NCBI RefSeq assembly: GCF_041397485.1
Contig: NZ_JAWKWO010000001.1
Span: 992,001 to 1,056,000 of the forward strand
Length of the DNA stretch: 64,000 bases
DNA from: Zhengella sp020637775
GTDB taxonomy: Bacteria; Pseudomonadota; Alphaproteobacteria; Rhizobiales; Rhizobiaceae
Direction of reading: 5' to 3'
Shown here one piece after another: positions 41,422 to 49,498 of this stretch. The position numbers and the translations under genes were made by a program. Positions within the stretch are counted from its first letter, which is position 1, and every line of letters starts with the position of its first letter. The notes below the pieces were generated by a model. The model searched no databases. It was not told where the DNA came from and worked only from the letters and a program-made list of their open reading frames with translations.

Positions 41422-42308
41422 GACGGGGCCTCGCCCGCCGGAGAGCGTCCGGATGTCAGCATCGGCCAGGCGGCAAGGACGGCGCCGCCGGTGATCAGCA
41501 GGCAGGCCGCCAGCACGATCACCGTCGCGTCGGCAAAGCCGGCGGCGATCAGCACCAGCGTGGACAGCAGCGGCGCGCCATAGCTCGATGCGCCGAGCAC
41601 CTGGATATTGCCCTGTTTGACGCCATGATCCCAGAAGTAGAAGGCAGCCCCCACGGGCCCCAGTCCGAGCCCCACCACCGCCAGCCATTGCAGCATGGTG
41701 TCAGGCCACACGGTCTCCTCCAGCATCAGGTGACAGCCAAGCGCCAGAAGGGCGGTCGCCGCGCAGAAACCCGTCACCGCATCGCTCGGCACACTGGCAA
41801 AACGCCGCGACAGCAGCGAATAGCCCGACCACACGAATGCCCCGGCAAAGGCCATGGCATAGCCGAAGCCGAAGGCGGGATCGAAGGTGAAGCCGTTGCC
41901 CTTGGTGACGATCAGCGCCGTGCCGGCCAGCCCCATCAGCGTGCCGATGACGTGGTGGACACGCAGCCGCTCACCCGGCATCAGCGCCGAACCGGCCACG
42001 ATGAACAGCGGCCAGAGATAGGCGATCAGGCTGGCATCCACGGCCGGCGCGTTCCTGAGCGCGGTGAAGTACAAGAAGTGATAACCGAACAGCCCGGCCA
42101 CACCCACCATCCAGGCGCGCGGCTCCACCTTCAGCGCCGAAAGCGGCTTTCCGCGCACATGCAGCGCGCCCAGCCCCACCAGCGCGCCGACGGCAAAGCT
42201 CATCGCGGCAAGCTGGAACGGCGGCACCGCGCCCGATGCATCGGTGAACAGCGCCAGCAGCGCCCATAGCACCACGGCAAGAAATCCGATGAAAGTCGCG
42301 CGTCCCAC
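41418..42308 (-). CDS. DMT family transporter, YddG-like exporter
   Basis: A 296-residue transporter with ten hydrophobic helices in two EamA repeats. The N-terminus FIGFLAVVLWALLALFTDAS, SLIAYLWPLFIVAGSALMPG and FGYAMAFAGAFVWSGYSLLSR resemble the aromatic amino acid exporter YddG branch, and hisC-tyrC lie a few genes away, but substrate is not proven. It is translationally coupled to the YhhN gene. Confidence 0.85.
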   Translation of the reverse strand: MGRATFIGFLAVVLWALLALFTDASGAVPPFQLAAMSFAVGALVGLGALHVRGKPLSALKVEPRAWMVGVAGLFGYHFLYFTALRNAPAVDASLIAYLWPLFIVAGSALMPGERLRVHHVIGTLMGLAGTALIVTKGNGFTFDPAFGFGYAMAFAGAFVWSGYSLLSRRFASVPSDAVTGFCAATALLALGCHLMLEETVWPDTMLQWLAVVGLGLGPVGAAFYFWDHGVKQGNIQVLGASSYGAPLLSTLVLIAAGFADATVIVLAACLLITGGAVLAAWPMLTSGRSPAGEAPS

Positions 42309-42355
42309 ATGTCTCTCCCGGCCGGCAGCCGGTCATGGAGACCCGGTCCGGTCCG

Positions 42356-43141
42356 TCACTCCGCCGGCCCGAAACGGGTCGCGGAAATCCTCAACCGCCC
42401 GATCATGGTCGGCACCGACGCCTTAACCGGCGCATAGATGTCTGTCGAGCCTCTGCGCGCGAAGGTGACCGTGATATCGTCATTGTCGCGCAGGAACTCG
42501 ATCGCCTTCTTGCCTTTCCTGTAGCCCGCCACCGGAATGAACCTGGCCTTGCACGTCACCGCCGGCCCGCGATAGCCGCTGACATCCACTTGCTCCGGCT
42601 TCGGATCGGACAGGACGATATCCATGCGCATCCGGCCATCGAACACGCGCAAACTGCGCTGGCAGACCGCCTGCGGGCTTGCCGCACGCACGATCCCCGC
42701 CGTCATCGGGTCGCTGACTGCCTTCAGGTGCTCCGCCGTCACCGGCACGAGGCGCTCGCCACGCGGTGGCTTGGGGATCAGCCGCGTGGCAACCACATCG
42801 CTGTTCCTGAAGGTCAGTTCCGTCGACCGTTTCCGGTCGCCCGAAACATAGCTCATGGCATAGGTTTCAGGCGCCAGCCCGTCGCCGGTGAGCCGCCCCT
42901 CGACGCGCGACTGCGCAACCGTGCTGTCGAACAGGCGCGCCAGGCCCGCGCTGCGCACCGTCCCCTCTACGGTGAAGCGGTCGCCCTGTACGCTGCTTTC
43001 GAAATGCGATACGCCAAGCGGCAGGCCAAGCAGCGAAAACGCGTATTCGGTGACGAAGGTTTGCCCCGCATCCAGCGCATCGGCCCCGGCGGGCATGACG
43101 GCGAGGGCGGCTGCGAGTGCGGCGGTTGACAATCGGATCAT
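42356..43141 (-). CDS. Exported DUF3108 domain protein
   Basis: A 261-residue secreted protein. Residues 1-22 form a signal peptide ending at ADALDA. The mature part begins TFVTEYAFSLLGLPLGVSHFES, the typical first strands of DUF3108, and continues as a beta-rich lipid-carrier-like fold to the C-terminus. Two cysteines (about 155 and 200) could form a disulfide. It is divergent from rpmB; both starts lie around a 248-base region. Function unknown; an envelope role is likely. Confidence 0.8.
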   Translation of the reverse strand: MIRLSTAALAAALAVMPAGADALDAGQTFVTEYAFSLLGLPLGVSHFESSVQGDRFTVEGTVRSAGLARLFDSTVAQSRVEGRLTGDGLAPETYAMSYVSGDRKRSTELTFRNSDVVATRLIPKPPRGERLVPVTAEHLKAVSDPMTAGIVRAASPQAVCQRSLRVFDGRMRMDIVLSDPKPEQVDVSGYRGPAVTCKARFIPVAGYRKGKKAIEFLRDNDDITVTFARRGSTDIYAPVKASVPTMIGRLRISATRFGPAE

Positions 43142-43250
43142 CACATTCGGTCTCTTTGGCAATGGCGTCCCTTCCGCTTTCCTGAACGCCGATTCCGGCG
43201 AAGTTGTGGTCCACCCCGCCGCACGCCACGGCTGCGCCGGGCATTTGCGG

Positions 43251-43279
43251 CTTGACGCCACCGGCCATTGTCACTATTG
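43251..43279 (+). promoter_or_regulatory. Predicted rpmB promoter
   Basis: CTTGAC (43251-43256) and CTATTG (43274-43279) with a 17-base spacer match the sinorhizobial housekeeping consensus CTTGAC-N17-CTATAT in ten of twelve positions. The start would fall about 105 bases before the rpmB ATG. Confidence 0.6.
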
Positions 43280-43320
43280 AACGCGGGATTTTTCCACGAG
43301 GTCAGCCTTGGGACAAGACG

Positions 43321-43336
43321 CGGTTCATGCGAACCG
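43321..43336 (+). other. Hairpin in the rpmB leader
   Basis: CGGTTC (43321-43326) and GAACCG (43331-43336) form a perfect 6-base stem around ATGC, with a partly matching extension outward. It lies in the predicted rpmB 5' leader, about 55 bases before the ATG. Ribosomal protein leaders often hold control structures; no known class is recognised. Confidence 0.35.
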
Positions 43337-43389
43337 TCGTGGCGTTCTGCCGGTTTGGCCGCGAAAGACACGAACCAAAAGGTGATCCA

Positions 43390-43683
43390 ATGTCCCGTGC
43401 TTGCGAACTGACCGGCAAGGCTGTCCTGACCGGTAACAATGTCAGCCATGCCAACAACAAGACCCGCCGCCGCTTCCTGCCCAACCTGGTGCAGGTGACG
43501 CTGATTTCGGAAGCCCTCGGGCAGAGCTACCGCCTGCGCATTTCCGCTGCTGCCCTGCGCAGCGTGGAGCATCGCGGCGGCCTGGATGCCTTCCTCATGA
43601 AGGCCGCTTCCAACGACCTCTCGCAGCGCGCCCGCGTGCTGAAGAAGCAGATTGCAAAGAAGATGGCCGAGCAGGCCGCCTGA
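43390..43683 (+). CDS. rpmB: 50S ribosomal protein L28
   Basis: A 97-residue ribosomal protein of the large subunit. MSRACELTGKAVLTGNNVSH and NNKTRRRFLPNL are the hallmark N-terminus, and the C-terminal extension beyond residue 75 (SQRARVLKKQIAKKMAEQ) is the alphaproteobacterial form. It has one cysteine and no zinc ribbon, so it is the zinc-free type. GGTGATCC precedes the ATG at 43390. The transporter gene for a queuosine precursor follows 103 bases later. Confidence 0.97.
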   Translation: MSRACELTGKAVLTGNNVSHANNKTRRRFLPNLVQVTLISEALGQSYRLRISAAALRSVEHRGGLDAFLMKAASNDLSQRARVLKKQIAKKMAEQAA

Positions 43684-43700
43684 TCCCTTTTCGCAACGGC

Positions 43701-43757
43701 CCGGCAGGTCTTGGCGCCTGCCGGTTCCCGCTCCCTTCGCCGCCGGGTTCGCCCGGC
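43701..43757 (+). other. Two stable hairpins between rpmB and the transporter gene
   Basis: CCGGCAGG (43701-43708) pairs with CCTGCCGG (43717-43724), and GCCGGG (43742-43747) pairs with CCCGGC (43752-43757) around TTCG. No T-run follows, so these are not clear rho-independent terminators; they could slow or protect the rpmB mRNA end. Confidence 0.4.
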
Positions 43758-43786
43758 AAGCTGGTGGCATCACCCAGGATAAAAAA

Positions 43787-44413
43787 ATGCGTATGACAAT
43801 ACGTTCCCTTCTGCCTTTCGTGGCAGCCATGGCGGCTGTCGTTGCCGTCTCGAATGTCCTCGTCCAGTATCCGTTCGCCCATTTCGGCCTTGGCGAGATC
43901 CTGACATGGGGCGCTTTCACCTATCCGGTCGCCTTTCTCGTCAACGATCTGACCAACCGCCGCTTCGGCGTCGCCGCTGCCCGCAGGGTGGTGCTGGCCG
44001 GTTTCGTGCTCGCTGTCGCGCTGTCGGTCTGGCTGGCCACGCCGCGCATCGCCATTGCATCCGGCTCGGCTTTCCTCGTCGCTCAATTGCTCGATACCGC
44101 GGTTTTCGACCGGCTGCGCCGCATGGCATGGTGGCGTGCGCCACTCGTCTCCACCCTGCTCGGCTCGGCCATCGACACGGTGATCTTCTTCGGCATCGCA
44201 TTCGCCGCCCCGTTCGCTTTCATCGACGCATCGTTCGGCATGGAAGACGGCTCGCTGGCCTTTCCCGTTGCCTTCATGGGCACGGAGGTGCCGCTCTGGG
44301 TCTCGCTTGCCCTGGGCGACTTCTGCGTCAAGATCGCGGTCGGCGTGGTCATGCTTGCACCCTATGGCGCCTTGCTTGCCCGCCTGAAGCCGGTTTCGCC
44401 GGAAGCCGCCTGA
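43787..44413 (+). CDS. Queuosine precursor transporter (VUT/YhhQ family)
   Basis: A 208-residue membrane protein with six hydrophobic helices of the VUT (ECF-like, YhhQ) family that imports 7-cyano- or 7-aminomethyl-7-deazaguanine for queuosine synthesis. The family segment TYPVAFLVNDLTNRRFG at about residues 42-58 and FLVAQLLDTAVFDRLR are clear. The ATG at 43787 follows AGGAT and a run of A. GluQ (12048), which modifies queuosine in tRNA-Asp, is in the same window, consistent with a queuosine-using cell. Confidence 0.87.
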   Translation: MRMTIRSLLPFVAAMAAVVAVSNVLVQYPFAHFGLGEILTWGAFTYPVAFLVNDLTNRRFGVAAARRVVLAGFVLAVALSVWLATPRIAIASGSAFLVAQLLDTAVFDRLRRMAWWRAPLVSTLLGSAIDTVIFFGIAFAAPFAFIDASFGMEDGSLAFPVAFMGTEVPLWVSLALGDFCVKIAVGVVMLAPYGALLARLKPVSPEAA

Positions 44414-44419
44414 CCGGCT

Positions 44420-45418
44420 TCACTCGGCAATGATGAATTCCAGGTAGAGCGTGCGCTGCAAAAGCGACTTGTTGTCGTCGGAAACCAGCGACAGGCGCAG
44501 CGTCCCGTCACCGGCACGCCAGACATCCATGCCTTCCATGTTGTCGATCTGGTAATCCATGCCGCCGGAAAACAGGATCTCGCCGTCGAGCAGCGCGCCG
44601 GCGCCGATCCTGTCGCCCGGCACCCGCCGGATCTGCATCCCCACGCCGGTTCCCAGCGAATAGCGCCGTTCCAGAAGCAGCATGTCACCGCCAGGCAGGA
44701 ACGCGCAGTCGGTCACATCGAAGACGCCGGATTTCGCCACCGTGAAGATGCCGCGCCTAGGCCCCTCCAGCACGGCTCCGAAAATGTTGCCCTTGCGGTC
44801 GAGGCTCTTTTCCGTGACAGCCACCCGCGCGCCGCCAAGCGGGCCGCCTTCAGGCGAATGGGCCACGCATTCGAAACCCCGATTGGTGCGCAATTCGTGA
44901 CCGGGAACAATGAAATCCACGGTGCCGCCGGCCCCGCCGGGCCGCCCGTCCACCAGGCGGTATTCGGCGATTCGGTGATAGCGCTCAAAGCCCACCGTCG
45001 CCGTCCCGCCGCGCAGCGACAGGCTTTCGGCATCGGCTTCATACTTGCTTTCCAGTGGCAAGCCTTCCGGACCCAGGATCTCGCTCATCCATCCGCCGGA
45101 TATGCCGGTCGGCACGCCCGCCTCGTTGCGCGCGATGGTGCCTCCGAACCAGAAACCATTGTCGGAGACGGAGAGGAAACGGGAACCGGCCTCAAGAAAG
45201 CGGAATGCCGAAAGCGACCCGAAATGCCATTGGCTGGAGGAAAGCGACAGCCCGCCGACAAAGGTCAGCGGTCCGAAACGGCGCGCGTCAGACCCGATCT
45301 GGAAGGAGGAAAGCGGATTGGCGGTGATCGGGGCATCCATGGCGCCGGCTGGCGCCGCGCCCGATCCGGACAGCGCCAGCAGGGCGGCAAGCCCCAAGAT
45401 GGCGGACCTGCGCCTCAT
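44420..45418 (-). CDS. Esterase-like activity of phytase domain protein
   Basis: A 332-residue secreted protein with a signal peptide (residues 1-26, ending AGAM) and a beta-propeller-like domain of the phytase-like esterase family (Pfam PF13449 type). FVGGLSLSS, ESLSLRGGTATVGFERYHRI and DNMEGMDVWRAGDGTLRLSLVSDDN are characteristic. The activity is uncertain. Its ATG overlaps the cobT stop by four bases, so it is translated from the cobalt-chelatase transcript. Confidence 0.85.
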   Translation of the reverse strand: MRRRSAILGLAALLALSGSGAAPAGAMDAPITANPLSSFQIGSDARRFGPLTFVGGLSLSSSQWHFGSLSAFRFLEAGSRFLSVSDNGFWFGGTIARNEAGVPTGISGGWMSEILGPEGLPLESKYEADAESLSLRGGTATVGFERYHRIAEYRLVDGRPGGAGGTVDFIVPGHELRTNRGFECVAHSPEGGPLGGARVAVTEKSLDRKGNIFGAVLEGPRRGIFTVAKSGVFDVTDCAFLPGGDMLLLERRYSLGTGVGMQIRRVPGDRIGAGALLDGEILFSGGMDYQIDNMEGMDVWRAGDGTLRLSLVSDDNKSLLQRTLYLEFIIAE

Positions 45419-47331
45419 CCCGCCCGGCGCATGCCTCGGCCGCCACCGCGGCCACGCTCACGCCCGCCCTGTTCCTCGAACAGCGCGGCAAGCTGCTCCG
45501 TCATCGCCCCCGCCAGTTCCTCCGCATCGACGATGGTTACCGCGCGGCGATAGTAGCGCGTCACATCATGCCCGATGCCGATGGCCAGCAGTTCCACCGG
45601 CGACCTGGTCTCGATCAGGTCGATCACGGCCCGCAGGTGCTTTTCCAGGTAATTGCCAGGATTGACCGAAAGCGTGGAATCGTCCACCGGCGCGCCATCC
45701 GAGATCATCATCAGGATCTTGCGCTGTTCGGGCCGCCCGAGCAGGCGCTTGTGCGCCCAGAGCAGCGCCTCGCCGTCGATGTTTTCCTTCAGCAGGCCCT
45801 CGCGCATCATCAGGCCGAGATTGTTGCGCGCCCGCCGCCAGGGCGAATCGGCGGACTTGTAGACGATGTGGCGCAGGTCGTTGAGGCGCCCCGGATTGGC
45901 CGGCTTGCCGTCCTTGAGCCATTTTTCCCGCGATTGTCCGCCCTTCCACGCCCGTGTCGTGAAACCGAGAATTTCCACCGAGACGCCGCACCGCTCCAGC
46001 GTGCGGGCCAGGATATCGGCACAGGTCGCAGCCACCGTGATCGGCCGGCCGCGCATCGAGCCGGAATTGTCGAGCACCAGCGTCACCACCGTGTCGCGGA
46101 AATTGGTGTCGCGCTCGCGCTTGAAGGACAGCGAGGCGAATGTGCCCTTCATCTCGTCGATGACGACACGCGGCAGCCGCGCCGGGTCGAGATACCCCTC
46201 TTCGAGGTCGAAATCCCACGACCGGTTCTGCTGCGCCATCAGGCGGCGTTGCAGCCGGTTGGCCAGCCGCCCGACCACGCCTTGCAGGTTGGACAATTGC
46301 TTGTCGAGATAGGCGCGCAGCCGTTCCAGTTCCTCCGCGTCGCACAATTCATCGGCGCCCACCATCTCGTCGAACTCGGTCGTGAAGACCTTGTAGTCGA
46401 GTTCGGCGGTCATCTGCGTGAAGGGGTCGTCCTTGCGCTGCGCTTCGCCGGGCGTCTCGGCCTCGTTGTCGTCCTCGGCGAAATCGTCGGCCGTCGCGTC
46501 CGCGCTTTCCATCTCGCCGGCCTGCTGTTCCTCGTCCGAGGCCTGTTCCTCTTCAGATTGCGAAGGCTCGCTGCCGTCGCTTTCCTCCTGGCCGTCCTCG
46601 CCCTGGTCCTGCGGCTCCTGCTCCTGTTCCTCGCTCTCCTCGCTTTCTTCCTGCTGGTCCTCGTCCTGGTATTCGTCCGACATGTTCATGCTGACGAGCA
46701 TGTCACGCACGGCACGGGCGAAAGCCTGCTGGTCGTCGAGCCTGGCAAGAAGATCGTCGAGATTGCCGCCGGCCTTGCTTTCGATCCAGTCGCGCCAGAG
46801 GTCGACGAGATTTTCGGCGGAGGGCGGCACCGGCTGACCGGTCAGCCGTTCACGCACCATCATGGCGACCGCTTCCTCCAGCGGCGCCTCCTCACGCGAG
46901 GTGACCGCGGCCAGGTTCGAACGCTGGTACTTGTCCTCCAGCATGGTTGCGATATTGGCGGCCACCCCCGACATGCGGTTGGAGCCGATGGCCTCGCAGC
47001 GCGCCTGCTCCACGGCGTCATAGATGGCGCGCGCCTGCCGTCCGTCCGGCGCCATGCGCATGTGGATGCGTCCGTCGTGGCAGGCCTTGCGCAGCGCCAT
47101 GGAATCGCCCGTGCCGCGCGTGATGGCGACATCCGCCGCGCTTGGGCGCTTGGGCAGGTCGGGCAGGCGTGCCGCCTTGCCTGTCAGCGACGGCTTGTCC
47201 TTGGAAAAGGAGACTTCCAGCTCGTTGTCACCGGCAAGCGCGCGCACCGTCGCCGTGATCGAACGGCGGAAAGCCTCGCTCTCGGCCTGCTGCTGTTTGC
47301 GCGCGCGCTGGTTGTCTCCTGGTCCCGCCAT
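45415..47331 (-). CDS. cobT: Aerobic cobaltochelatase, CobT subunit
   Basis: A 638-residue subunit of the CobNST complex that inserts cobalt into hydrogenobyrinic acid diamide. The N-terminal half (SITATVRALAGDNELEVSFS) and the long central acidic tract of Glu/Asp/Gln (about residues 225-305) are typical. A C-terminal von Willebrand A domain follows, with the MIDAS motif in LVLDNSGSMRGRP (about 434-446). CobT teams with the AAA+ CobS, 13 bases upstream; cobN is not in the window. Length matches rhizobial CobT. Confidence 0.96.
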   Translation of the reverse strand: MAGPGDNQRARKQQQAESEAFRRSITATVRALAGDNELEVSFSKDKPSLTGKAARLPDLPKRPSAADVAITRGTGDSMALRKACHDGRIHMRMAPDGRQARAIYDAVEQARCEAIGSNRMSGVAANIATMLEDKYQRSNLAAVTSREEAPLEEAVAMMVRERLTGQPVPPSAENLVDLWRDWIESKAGGNLDDLLARLDDQQAFARAVRDMLVSMNMSDEYQDEDQQEESEESEEQEQEPQDQGEDGQEESDGSEPSQSEEEQASDEEQQAGEMESADATADDFAEDDNEAETPGEAQRKDDPFTQMTAELDYKVFTTEFDEMVGADELCDAEELERLRAYLDKQLSNLQGVVGRLANRLQRRLMAQQNRSWDFDLEEGYLDPARLPRVVIDEMKGTFASLSFKRERDTNFRDTVVTLVLDNSGSMRGRPITVAATCADILARTLERCGVSVEILGFTTRAWKGGQSREKWLKDGKPANPGRLNDLRHIVYKSADSPWRRARNNLGLMMREGLLKENIDGEALLWAHKRLLGRPEQRKILMMISDGAPVDDSTLSVNPGNYLEKHLRAVIDLIETRSPVELLAIGIGHDVTRYYRRAVTIVDAEELAGAMTEQLAALFEEQGGRERGRGGGRGMRRAG

Positions 47332-47344
47332 GACGATGCCGCGC

Positions 47345-48331
47345 TCAGCTCAGCGTGATGTTGGCCGCGCTCTCGGGCAGTTCGGCATTGAAGCAGCGCT
47401 GATAGAACTCGGCCACGATGGGCCGTTCCAGTTCGTCGCACTTGTTGAGGAAGGTCAGGCGCAGCGCCATGCCCACATCCTTGAAGATGTCGGCGTTTTC
47501 GGCCCAGGTGATGACCGTGCGCGGGCTCATGACGGTCGACAGGTCGCCATTGATGAAGGCGGCGCGCGTCATTCCGGCCAGCCGCACCATCCGGTCCACG
47601 ATGTCGCGGCCCTGCTCGTTGCGGTAGTGATGCGCCTTGGCAAGCACGATCTCCACCTCCTTGTCATGCGGCAGGTAGTTCAGCGTCGTGACGATGGACC
47701 AGCGGTCCATCTGCGCCTGGTTGATCTGCTGGGTGCCGTGATAGAGGCCGGTCGTATCGCCCAGGCCGATCGTGTTGGCGGTGGCAAAAAGGCGGAAAGC
47801 CGGATGCGGGCGAATCACGCGGCTCTGGTCGAGCAGCGTCAAGCGGCCGGACGATTCCAGCACGCGCTGGATGACGAACATCACGTCCGGGCGCCCGGCA
47901 TCGTATTCGTCGAAGACCAGCGCCACGTTGTGCTGATAGGCCCAGGGCAGGATGCCGTCACGGAATTCCGTGACCTGCTTGCCTTCCTTGATGACGATGG
48001 CGTCCTTGCCGACCAGGTCGATACGGCTGACATGGCTGTCGAGGTTGACGCGTACGCAGGGCCAGTTGAGTCGTGCGGCGACCTGCTCGATATGGGTCGA
48101 CTTGCCGGTGCCGTGATAGCCGGAAACCATGACGCGGCGGTTGTAGGCAAAGCCTGCCAGGATGGCCAGCGTGGTCTGCTTGTCGAAGAGATAGTCCGGA
48201 TCGACATCCGGCACATTGGGGTCCGGCGCGGAGAAGGCCGGTACGACCATCCCGGAATCGAAGCCGAATGTTTCCTTCACCGGCACGGTCGTGTCGGGGA
48301 GATTGGCGATGTCGCGATCGACCTTGTTCAT
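47345..48331 (-). CDS. cobS: Aerobic cobaltochelatase, CobS subunit
   Basis: A 328-residue AAA+ ATPase of the cobalt chelatase. Walker A is SGYHGTGKST (near residue 71-80) and Walker B LVFDEYDAG (about 140); the sensor area reads FATANTIGLGD. The family-specific GMVVPAFSAPDPNVPDVDP start is present. ATG at 48331 (second of two adjacent ATGs) is the better distance from GGAGG. cobT follows. The dnaJ-like and bolA genes upstream complete a conserved rhizobial cluster. Confidence 0.95.
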   Translation of the reverse strand: MNKVDRDIANLPDTTVPVKETFGFDSGMVVPAFSAPDPNVPDVDPDYLFDKQTTLAILAGFAYNRRVMVSGYHGTGKSTHIEQVAARLNWPCVRVNLDSHVSRIDLVGKDAIVIKEGKQVTEFRDGILPWAYQHNVALVFDEYDAGRPDVMFVIQRVLESSGRLTLLDQSRVIRPHPAFRLFATANTIGLGDTTGLYHGTQQINQAQMDRWSIVTTLNYLPHDKEVEIVLAKAHHYRNEQGRDIVDRMVRLAGMTRAAFINGDLSTVMSPRTVITWAENADIFKDVGMALRLTFLNKCDELERPIVAEFYQRCFNAELPESAANITLS

Positions 48332-48402
48332 CATGCCTCCAACGACGTGCAAGCCGGATTTCTCCGGTTTGCCCGCCGGTCAAATATACGGTTCAGTGCG
48401 GC

Positions 48403-49014
48403 TTAGCAGAAACCGGCTTGCTTGAGCAATCGGTAAGCCTGAATGACGTTGCGGAAGCGCTCCTCGGAGCCGCGGTCGCCGCCATTGGCGTCCGGGTGAT
48501 GCTGCTTCACCAGCTCCTTGTAGCGTGTCTTGATGTCCTTTCCGGTGGCCTTGGCATCCAGCCCCAGGGTTTCGAAGGCCTTGGCCTCCAGCGGTTTGAG
48601 CCGCCGCTGCCGGGTCATGTCGGGGCGGTTTGCATTCTGTCCGAACAGGCCGTGCGGATCGCGCAGCCGCGACCGCGAGGCCGCAGAGCCGGAGCGCGCG
48701 TCGCTGGAAGTCCAGGTCTGGCTGTTGGTTCCCAGCTTCCATGTCGGGCGGTGGCCGGTCAGCGCTTCCTTCTGGTAGCGCGCCACTTCCGAATCCGACA
48801 GCCCGGAGAAATAATTGTAACCCTTGTTGTATTGGCGCACATGATCGACGCAGAAGTGGAAATACTCGCCTTCCGCCATGCGACCCACCGGCGCGCGGTG
48901 CGTGCCGGCTGCCTCGCAGCCATCCCACTGGCACGAGGGCGCGGCGGCCTTGGCCTCGGCCTGCGGGTCCGGCCGAACCCGGATACGCTCGAAATATTTC
49001 GAATAGGGCTTCAT
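48403..49014 (-). CDS. J-domain (DnaJ-like) protein
   Basis: A 203-residue co-chaperone with the J-domain at the C-terminus (about residues 145-200): AFETLGLDAKATGKDIKTRY leads into KELVKQHHPDANGG with the HPD tripeptide needed to stimulate DnaK. The N-terminal part has a Cys/His-containing segment (CQWDGC and FHFCVDHV) that may bind a metal. This arrangement, next to cobS and bolA, is widespread in rhizobia. It is divergent from bolA. Confidence 0.88.
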   Translation of the reverse strand: MKPYSKYFERIRVRPDPQAEAKAAAPSCQWDGCEAAGTHRAPVGRMAEGEYFHFCVDHVRQYNKGYNYFSGLSDSEVARYQKEALTGHRPTWKLGTNSQTWTSSDARSGSAASRSRLRDPHGLFGQNANRPDMTRQRRLKPLEAKAFETLGLDAKATGKDIKTRYKELVKQHHPDANGGDRGSEERFRNVIQAYRLLKQAGFC

Positions 49015-49174
49015 CGTGCGGCTGTTGCGGTTGCTCTGTTGCGGGCGCTTCGTTGCGAACGCATGATTATGGGCGCTTCGGCAGGGGATACAAGAATTGA
49101 CAAGACGGGAATTATCTCTGTCAAAGGGCCGATTCACCCCGCGACTGCGCAGAATATGGGAAAGGCACGCCATC

Positions 49175-49477
49175 ATGTCCATGGATGAAAGGATCAGGAA
49201 CAAGCTGACCGAGGCATTTTCGCCGGACCATCTGGAAGTCCTCAATGAAAGCCGCCTGCATGCCGGCCACCATCAGACCGGCCGTCCGGACGATGAACGC
49301 TTTTCCGGCGAAGGCGAGACCCATTACCGCATCCGCATCGCCGCTTCAGCCTTTGCCGGCATGAGCCGGCTGGACCGCCACCGCGCCGTCAACGCCGTCC
49401 TTGCGGACGAACTGGCTGCCACGGTGCATGCGCTGGCGGTCGAGGCGCGCGCACCCGGCGAACCGGCGCGGCGCTGA
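49175..49477 (+). CDS. bolA: BolA family protein
   Basis: A 100-residue BolA-like protein, a family working with monothiol glutaredoxins in iron-sulfur trafficking and also in stress morphology. The helix-turn region with LNESRLHAGHH (residues about 23-33), followed by GETHYRIRIAASAFAGMSR and LDRHRAVNAVLADEL, is diagnostic; the histidines are likely Fe-S ligands. The ATG at 49175 is one of two near each other (49175 and 49181). It is divergent from the dnaJ-like gene by 160 bases. Confidence 0.9.
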   Translation: MSMDERIRNKLTEAFSPDHLEVLNESRLHAGHHQTGRPDDERFSGEGETHYRIRIAASAFAGMSRLDRHRAVNAVLADELAATVHALAVEARAPGEPARR

Positions 49478-49498
49478 AGGCGGACCGGCCGGACCGCC

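Noticed and set aside
45568..47358. 596-codon plus-strand frame over cobT
   Set aside because: The hydrophobic Leu/Phe-rich stretch is the antisense of CobT's acidic tract, not a membrane protein.
49097..49124. Inverted pair TTGACA-N16-TGTCAA upstream of bolA
   Set aside because: Six-base arms with a long spacer are likely by chance; no good -10 follows TTGACA at the usual distance.
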